From NCBI GenBank assembly GCA_021292105.1, contig CM037861.1, positions 58,263,245 to 58,327,244 of the forward strand: a DNA stretch of 64,000 nucleotides, written 5' to 3'. Positions 60,615 to 64,000 of the stretch are shown one piece after another. The notes under the pieces are model-generated. The model searched no databases. It was not told the origin of the DNA and worked only from the letters and a program-made list of their open reading frames with translations. Source of the stretch: Anadara kagoshimensis (Eukaryota; Mollusca; Bivalvia; Arcoida; Arcidae). Position 1 is the stretch's first letter. Each line of letters starts with the position of its first letter. A program made the position numbers and the translations under genes.

Positions 60615-62417
60615 CTATTGGTTTGTTTATAAGGTAGAGTACTTACATTGTTGCTCTAAGAAAACTCAATTTTCATGTGGCTAAAAGGGGCAACCTTAAT
60701 GTTTTGATTGGCAGCGACACGCCACGTTCACGTAACGTGTGTTTTTGCACCATGGGCGTTACTAAATCGCGTTTTGTGAAGTACTATAGATATAAATATA
60801 TGTTTTAAAAACACTTCAGTCAGTTATATGTATTATAGTACATACAAAAGCTTAATTTTTTTTGAGAAAAGAGAAGATCTAAAACGTTTGCACATAGCGT
60901 AGAAATAACTGATGCATTACAATAACCCGACCAATGAATTTTGTATTACTGACGAGGTGTAGTGCTGCAAAATTGACCAAAAGAGTAATAATTACCTCTA
61001 CTGCTTGTACCTGGCCTATCGTCAAACGAACTATCTAGATAAAGACAGAACAGATTTTTATAGTGATAAAATTACAAAAAGAAAAGAAGAAACTTTATGA
61101 CTTATACTATCAAAAATTATAGTTTAAAATACAGAATGTTTTAAGTGTTAGTTTACCAAGCATTTACACGATGTTAAACTTTACGTTACGATCTGTTTTG
61201 GCAACTACATTACAGAACAAATATATTTTCATCTTTATTTCATCTTAAAAAGTTTTCATTACGTAAAGTTTGGGACTGAGCAGTTTGGTTGAAGTTGAAG
61301 TCAAGTAAAACTTTAGCATGAACATATCTTGTGAACACAACGATTGTAGGAATTTTTTATTTTTAAACAATACAGTATAATTTGTCTAATTAAAATCAAT
61401 CATTTTGTATCTTCGTTATTTTTCTTAATTTGCCAATTAATCATTTTTATTTCGATTGTGCTTTGGACATAGAATTTTATGTTTGGTTAAGATTATTTTC
61501 AATGCTTTTTTAACATTATAATTGACAAAAAAGGAATGAAATATAGGTTGATGAAATATCAAGATAAACAAAAAAATCAAAAGAAAGCATACCAATGGAT
61601 ATTAAAATAATAAATCCTAAAGCAAAGTAACTTTGAAAGCTAGTAAATAAAAATCAAACAAAAAGTGTGGTAATATTCAGAATGTTAGCAGCGCTTTGTA
61701 TTACATTTACAGGGAAACAAGATGTTATTATCATACCGGAGCACCCGGTCTTTCTTCCTTTGTGGCAGTTTACGCATTTGACTTAATTTGCCAGAGTAAA
61801 ACCTTATACTTTGCTTTAGAATTGTGATTTAGCATAAATTGATATGTTTGTGTTTAGATTCAGATGAAATACAAAATCTCAGATTTCAGAATCAGTGGCT
61901 CAATATGCGTTAATTTCATCTCATATTTTATTCGAAGATTACTTCCGGTTCTAAGTTGCAATGACTTTTTCTACGTGCAAGATTGTCGTCATCAAATTAT
62001 TTTTGTTTTCATTTAAATAACACAAGTAGTCATGTATACTCTACACATCATGCATTGAAGTTAAATATAACAATCCATGTCTAAATCACAATCTTAATGT
62101 AAAACTAACAGATAAGTTACATGACACTATATTAAATTTTAGAAACACTTTAATTACCTCTGCTTGGCCTTCTAAAGTTTTCATGGAATGTATCTGAGTG
62201 CTCATATCTTTGTGTATGGTCATTGTCTTTTCCACCTCTCGAACCTTGAATAAATGGAATAAACATATATATATATATATATATTATATAATTAGAAAAA
62301 GAAAAGTTCTTGGTACAGTTTAAATATTTTACAGTATTGTATCTCTAATAGAATACAAGTTAATTTTACATAGAAAATGTGTCATTTTGATTTAAAACTT
62401 TAATATATATTATATAT

Positions 62418-62467
<50 letters not shown>

Positions 62468-63316
62468 GTGTAAATTCTGCTATATTTATATTTGTGCCAC
62501 CAAATAATTTTTAATTTGGTTGTGGATAGGTTAAAAATACATTTTTATTTGAACTGTTCTAATAAGTTATATTAAAACATCCACCTTTAAAATAACATCT
62601 GTCATACTCTATTACCATATATATTTTGTACTAATTAGATGTCCAAATATATTTTTGTATATGTTTCTATTTTCCATTTTTTTAAGGTTTTTCTTTATTG
62701 TATCTTAGTTACATTTTCCATTGAAAAATGTTTGTTTTTCAGATAAAACAAATCAAGTTCTATTTGCATTTCAGCATAAGTATGGACCATAGTTAAAACT
62801 TATTTTTCATTGTTCAAAGTTTTTACTTCGTTTCTGGATTGTGATTCGGACATGGATTAGTAAGTTTGTATTTTATCTAAAACGCCTGTTTAGGATTTCA
62901 GTGCTTCTCACCGAATAGGTTTGAGTTTCCCTCAGATCCAAGAGTAAGAGAATCTATCAGTTCATGTTATGCTCGGTCTAAATGTGTGGAGGTTTGGAGA
63001 ACGCCGTAGAAGTTCTTGCAAAGCGTGGTGTTGTTTTTGTAAAGTAATTTTGGAAGCATTAAATGTGTCGTAATAGCATTTGTTCATGTTTGTAAAAATA
63101 TGTGTAGCTGAATATTGGGCTATCTAACCTAGAAGTAGAAACAACGAAACTGTGTGATAAAACGGTAAAAAGACAAGGTAACGAAGAAAGTATAAACACT
63201 AATAAAATATTAAAGATTTTTACCTTGCTTTCCTCCTCTGGAACTGTGAGAACTATAACTGTCAGTTCGTTGGTGTTGTTCAAATTCGCGACCTTGGGGC
63301 ATCCCATCTCTTGGTC
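54031..63316 (-). CDS. cGAS-like receptor (Mab-21 domain nucleotidyltransferase), 5'-incomplete gene model
   Basis: Seven exons with matching phases give 424 residues to a stop at 54,033-54,031. Residues 1-73 form a low-complexity R/G/S/D-rich tail. The nucleotidyltransferase core follows: GS motif GSYYDKTK (124-131), catalytic-type acids E137 and D139 in DEFDF, and a third acid D238 in DIDLVPAI. The Mab-21 helical domain has WRLSFSWAEKELI (291-303), CSYHLKMFMLGQF and NYFIPTDNVL before a short C-terminus. All three metal-binding acids are present, so catalysis looks possible. Family knowledge: animal cGLRs sense double-stranded RNA or other ligands in the cytosol and make cyclic dinucleotides for STING; bivalves have many copies. 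Ligand and product here are not predictable. A Cys/His cluster (C269, C272, H274, C280) lies near the core end; the canonical cGAS zinc thumb is not obvious. The model enters in phase 1, so an upstream start exon exists beyond 63,316. Confidence 0.87.
54530..56350. other. cGLR last intron, nothing recognised
   Basis: AT-rich intron without recognised repeats. A 71-codon plus-strand frame at 54,944-55,159 is antisense and featureless. Confidence 0.45.
56538..56750 (-). CDS. cGLR, exon with third metal-binding Asp
   Basis: 213 nt, acceptor TGTTTACAG, donor GATG|GTATGT, phase 1/1. Encodes ERSGDSPAYTIYYHGIPG, DIDLVPAIKIVGWPD and a CMECYHAVAKTC cluster. The IDLVPAI motif is diagnostic for the Mab-21/cGAS family. 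Confidence 0.88.
56830..56945. repeat. Half copy of the CTGTCTAGAA inverted-repeat element
   Basis: GCGTTATGATTAGTTATG, AACGCCAATTCTAGACAGTT and GCATTTTTTGTAAATCTTG match 13,688-13,800 in the same orientation, without the left half. Confidence 0.6.
57190..57700 (+). repeat. Two Penelope-like 3' tails in a cGLR intron
   Basis: 57,190-57,530 and 57,560-57,700: ACACGGCGGAGTGAAACTAG / ATGGCGGGTGTAGCTAGCTA starts, followed by GGCCTCAC or TATCCGATCG blocks and the TTTTACT terminal block. Antisense to the gene. Confidence 0.6.
58020..58450 (-). repeat. Penelope-like tail with internal 37-bp tandem repeat
   Basis: Reverse-oriented tail (AAGTAAAATTTTTGAAACTG, AACTTCCAACAGGTAAGTGG, GGGTGATAACC). At 58,277-58,412 its ATGGAACGTCAAATATATCC + AGGGTAATTATGTAACT segment is tandemly repeated about 3.6 times. 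In sense with the cGLR gene. Confidence 0.75.
58540..58780 (-). CDS. cGLR, exon with catalytic E-x-D
   Basis: 241 nt, acceptor TATGTTTCAG, phase 0 in; donor AAAA|GTAATT chosen because it alone gives the phase 1 needed by the next exon. Starts NNEPDEFDFMFSP (catalytic Glu and Asp). A reverse-oriented Penelope tail begins about 90 nt inside the following intron. Confidence 0.85.
58860..58990 (-). repeat. Penelope-like 3' tail
   Basis: ATTCCGAACTATGTCCAAAT, TTGGAACTGGCAAATAAC and AAACACGTGAATTTGCAC in reverse order. Located just upstream of the E-x-D exon. Confidence 0.6.
59195..59370. repeat. GACCACCTG-type repetitive fragment
   Basis: CAGTCAAACCTGACTTAAGG followed by repeated ATAAGGGCCACCTGCTTATA / AAAGGTCATCTGCCCATAAA modules. 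A similar TTATAAAGACCACCTGTATA module occurs in the unique end of the satellite elements (about 19,270 and 38,780). Confidence 0.5.
59640..59925 (-). repeat. tRNA-headed SINE, copy 2
   Basis: On the minus strand, head TGTAGCTCAGTTGGTAGAGT (A-box) and GTGGGTTGGAATCTC (B-box region), then a body shared with 28,480-28,790 (CATGGTTCTTTCGGATGG; GCCATCAGCGCAACGG). In a cGLR intron. Confidence 0.8.
60035..60210 (-). CDS. cGLR, exon with GS motif
   Basis: 176 nt, acceptor ATTTGTAG, donor CCAAG|GTATTG, phase 1 in, phase 0 out. Encodes the spine helix and first strand, ending LKFEKLNSGSYYDKTK, which corresponds to the nucleotide-binding GS loop of cGAS-like enzymes. Confidence 0.88.
60295..60425 (-). 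repeat. Penelope-like 3' tail, diverged
   Basis: TCTCAATCCCAGAAGCAAAC, AGTTAAACACGTTAATTTCC and CATGAAGCACCAGCGAGATA in reverse order. Confidence 0.5.
60586..60614. repeat. (TA)n microsatellite
   Basis: About 14 TA units in a cGLR intron; another AT tract lies at 62,268-62,287. Confidence 0.9.
60996..61034 (-). CDS. cGLR, N-terminal mini-exon C
   Basis: 39 nt, acceptor TTTATCTAG, donor AGAG|GTAATT, phase 1/1. Encodes SSFDDRPGTSSR; both split codons become Asp. Confidence 0.75.
61725..61860 (+). repeat. Penelope-like 3' tail
   Basis: TACCGGAGCACCCGGTCTTT, TGGCAGTTTACGCATTTGAC and ACTTTGCTTTAGAATTGTGA in order; antisense to the cGLR gene. Confidence 0.65.
62158..62244 (-). CDS. cGLR, N-terminal mini-exon B
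   Basis: 87 nt, acceptor TTATTCAAG, donor AGAG|GTAATT, phase 1/1. Encodes SRGGKDNDHTQRYEHSDTFH then ENFRRPSR; resembles mini-exon A (RGGK, QR..EHSD/HQRTDS themes). Confidence 0.75.
62403..62467. repeat. (TA)n(TG)n compound microsatellite
   Basis: ATATATTATATATTATATAT followed by about 19 TG units. Confidence 0.95.
62810..62880 (+). repeat. Penelope-like 3' tail, terminal fragment
   Basis: TTTTTACTTCGTTTCTGGAT followed by GTGATTCGGACATGGATTAG; only the end block remains. Confidence 0.55.
63224..63316 (-). CDS. cGLR, N-terminal mini-exon A
   Basis: 93 nt, acceptor GGTTTCAG, donor CAAG|GTAAAA, phase 1 at both ends. Encodes PRDGMPQGREFEQHQRTDSY then SSHSSRGGKQ; predicted disordered. Confidence 0.75.
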
Positions 63317-63319
63317 CTG

Positions 63320-63815
63320 AAACCATTAAACATGTATAAGTGACTCTATCATAATTACATTGACATAGTACTGTACCGAGGTTCTTGAAAAATACCTAAA
63401 ACCGTGATGACGCAAATAAAATGCGTTACATCAAAAAAGAAAGACGTAATGACGCGAAATTAAAAGGCGTTAAAATACATATGTATATAATACATTCCCT
63501 ACACTGCAACAATATTACACATTATCTAACATGGACTAGTTTTTCTATCTGATTTGACGAAATACAAGTTTTATCGAACACACATGATAAAGAATTATGT
63601 ATCACCACACCACACTGTGGTGATACAACGTTGGCGGTAAAGTGCACGTGCCATTTCTTATTGTGACGTCATTAGGGAGTCTTCGATTTGTCAACTACAG
63701 AACAAATGTCATAACATATTTCACTGGTTTTCTGTGGTAAAATGTAATTTTGTCACATAAAGTATTGGTTTTTTTAAAATTATTTTGAATAACCTAATTG
63801 GAAACGTTAGATAAA
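63320..63815. other. Upstream cGLR sequence, no exon recognised
   Basis: Expected to lie in the intron or promoter upstream of mini-exon A. Contains a short palindrome ATCACCACACCACACTGTGG (63,602-63,621) and TGACGTCA at 63,664-63,671. No phase-compatible start exon found. Confidence 0.4.
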
Positions 63816-63821
63816 AATATT

Positions 63822-63981
63822 ATATACACAGTGTGTATGTACAACCCTTTGTGTCAGGTCTCGTCCTTTTTTCGTAACTGTATCACTACTCGTCGCGCAA
63901 GCGCGACTCGTAGTGATACGGCTACCTACGAAAAAAGGACTCGACCTGATACTGAGGGTTGTACATACACACTGTGTATAT
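63822..63981. repeat. Long near-perfect palindrome (foldback element)
   Basis: TACACAGTGTGTATGTACAA at the left faces TTGTACATACACACTGTGTA at the right. Pairing continues almost without a break through CGTCCTTTTTTCGTA / TACGAAAAAAGGAC and GTATCACTACTCG to a centre at CGCGCAAGCGCG (about 63,894-63,905). Arms are about 75 nt with a tiny loop. Confidence 0.9.
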
Positions 63982-64000
63982 AATATGTAATATTACTATT

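Noticed and set aside
63059-63307. 82-codon minus-strand frame starting MGCPKVANLNN
   Set aside because: This is a shifted frame over mini-exon A and its intron. Only the phase-1 frame joins to the next exon and gives the RGG-like tail.

Overview
This is an AT-rich window of a eukaryotic, almost certainly marine bivalve (mollusc) nuclear genome. The evidence is spliced genes with GT-AG introns, Penelope-like and Tx1-like retroelement remnants, tRNA-derived SINEs, pearl-like tandem-repeat transposons, many short inverted-repeat (MITE) families and long simple repeats. The species cannot be named from sequence alone. I see no bacterial operon, phage, CRISPR array or functional tRNA/rRNA gene. 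A run of exactly 1,000 N (14,765-15,764) is an assembly gap, probably of unknown true size.

Two protein genes can be built by hand, both on the minus strand. The right one (54,031-63,316, continuing upstream of the window or of my exon chain) has seven exons whose phases match at every junction, giving 424 visible residues. It is a Mab-21-domain nucleotidyltransferase of the cGAS-like receptor (cGLR) class: a GS motif (GSYYDKTK), an E-x-D pair (DEFDF), a third acid (DIDLVPAI) and a Mab-21 helical half (WRLSFSWAEKELI) occur in the right order. Its N-terminus is an R/G/S/D-rich disordered tail encoded by three symmetric phase-1 mini-exons. The left gene (about 1,620-9,305) has at least seven in-phase exons plus a 3' terminal exon and encodes a charged, largely helical protein I do not recognise. 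Its first exon and promoter, with CRE-like and CCAAT sites, are duplicated 2.7 kb upstream (12,005-12,057).

The 41 kb between the genes (12.3-53.9 kb) is a repeat island. It holds a mariner-type transposase relic (15.9-16.5 kb), a nested TTAA-target MITE (18.3 kb), a 184-bp satellite carried by a mobile element (19.1-23.4 kb) with a second, shorter copy in opposite orientation (37.7-38.9 kb), inverted AAAGTGCG foldback ends (26.9 and 32.5 kb), a hAT-type element holding a LINE tail (28.9-29.8 kb), a ~163-bp tandem-repeat element (30.7-32.2 kb), a Tx1/L1-like LINE relic (32.7-34.3 kb), a TTAA-flanked 1.3-kb element (39.8-41.1 kb) and a hAT transposon with another element nested in it (48.4-51.0 kb).

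The most striking repeat structure is 41.9-46.2 kb. Its two edges match the ends of a ~215-bp MITE seen five more times in the window, and its inside has expanded into two unrelated minisatellites: about 78 copies of a 38-bp unit and exactly 33 copies of a 35-bp unit, each traceable to a different internal segment of the same MITE. Introns of both genes are studded with 3' tails of one Penelope-like family.
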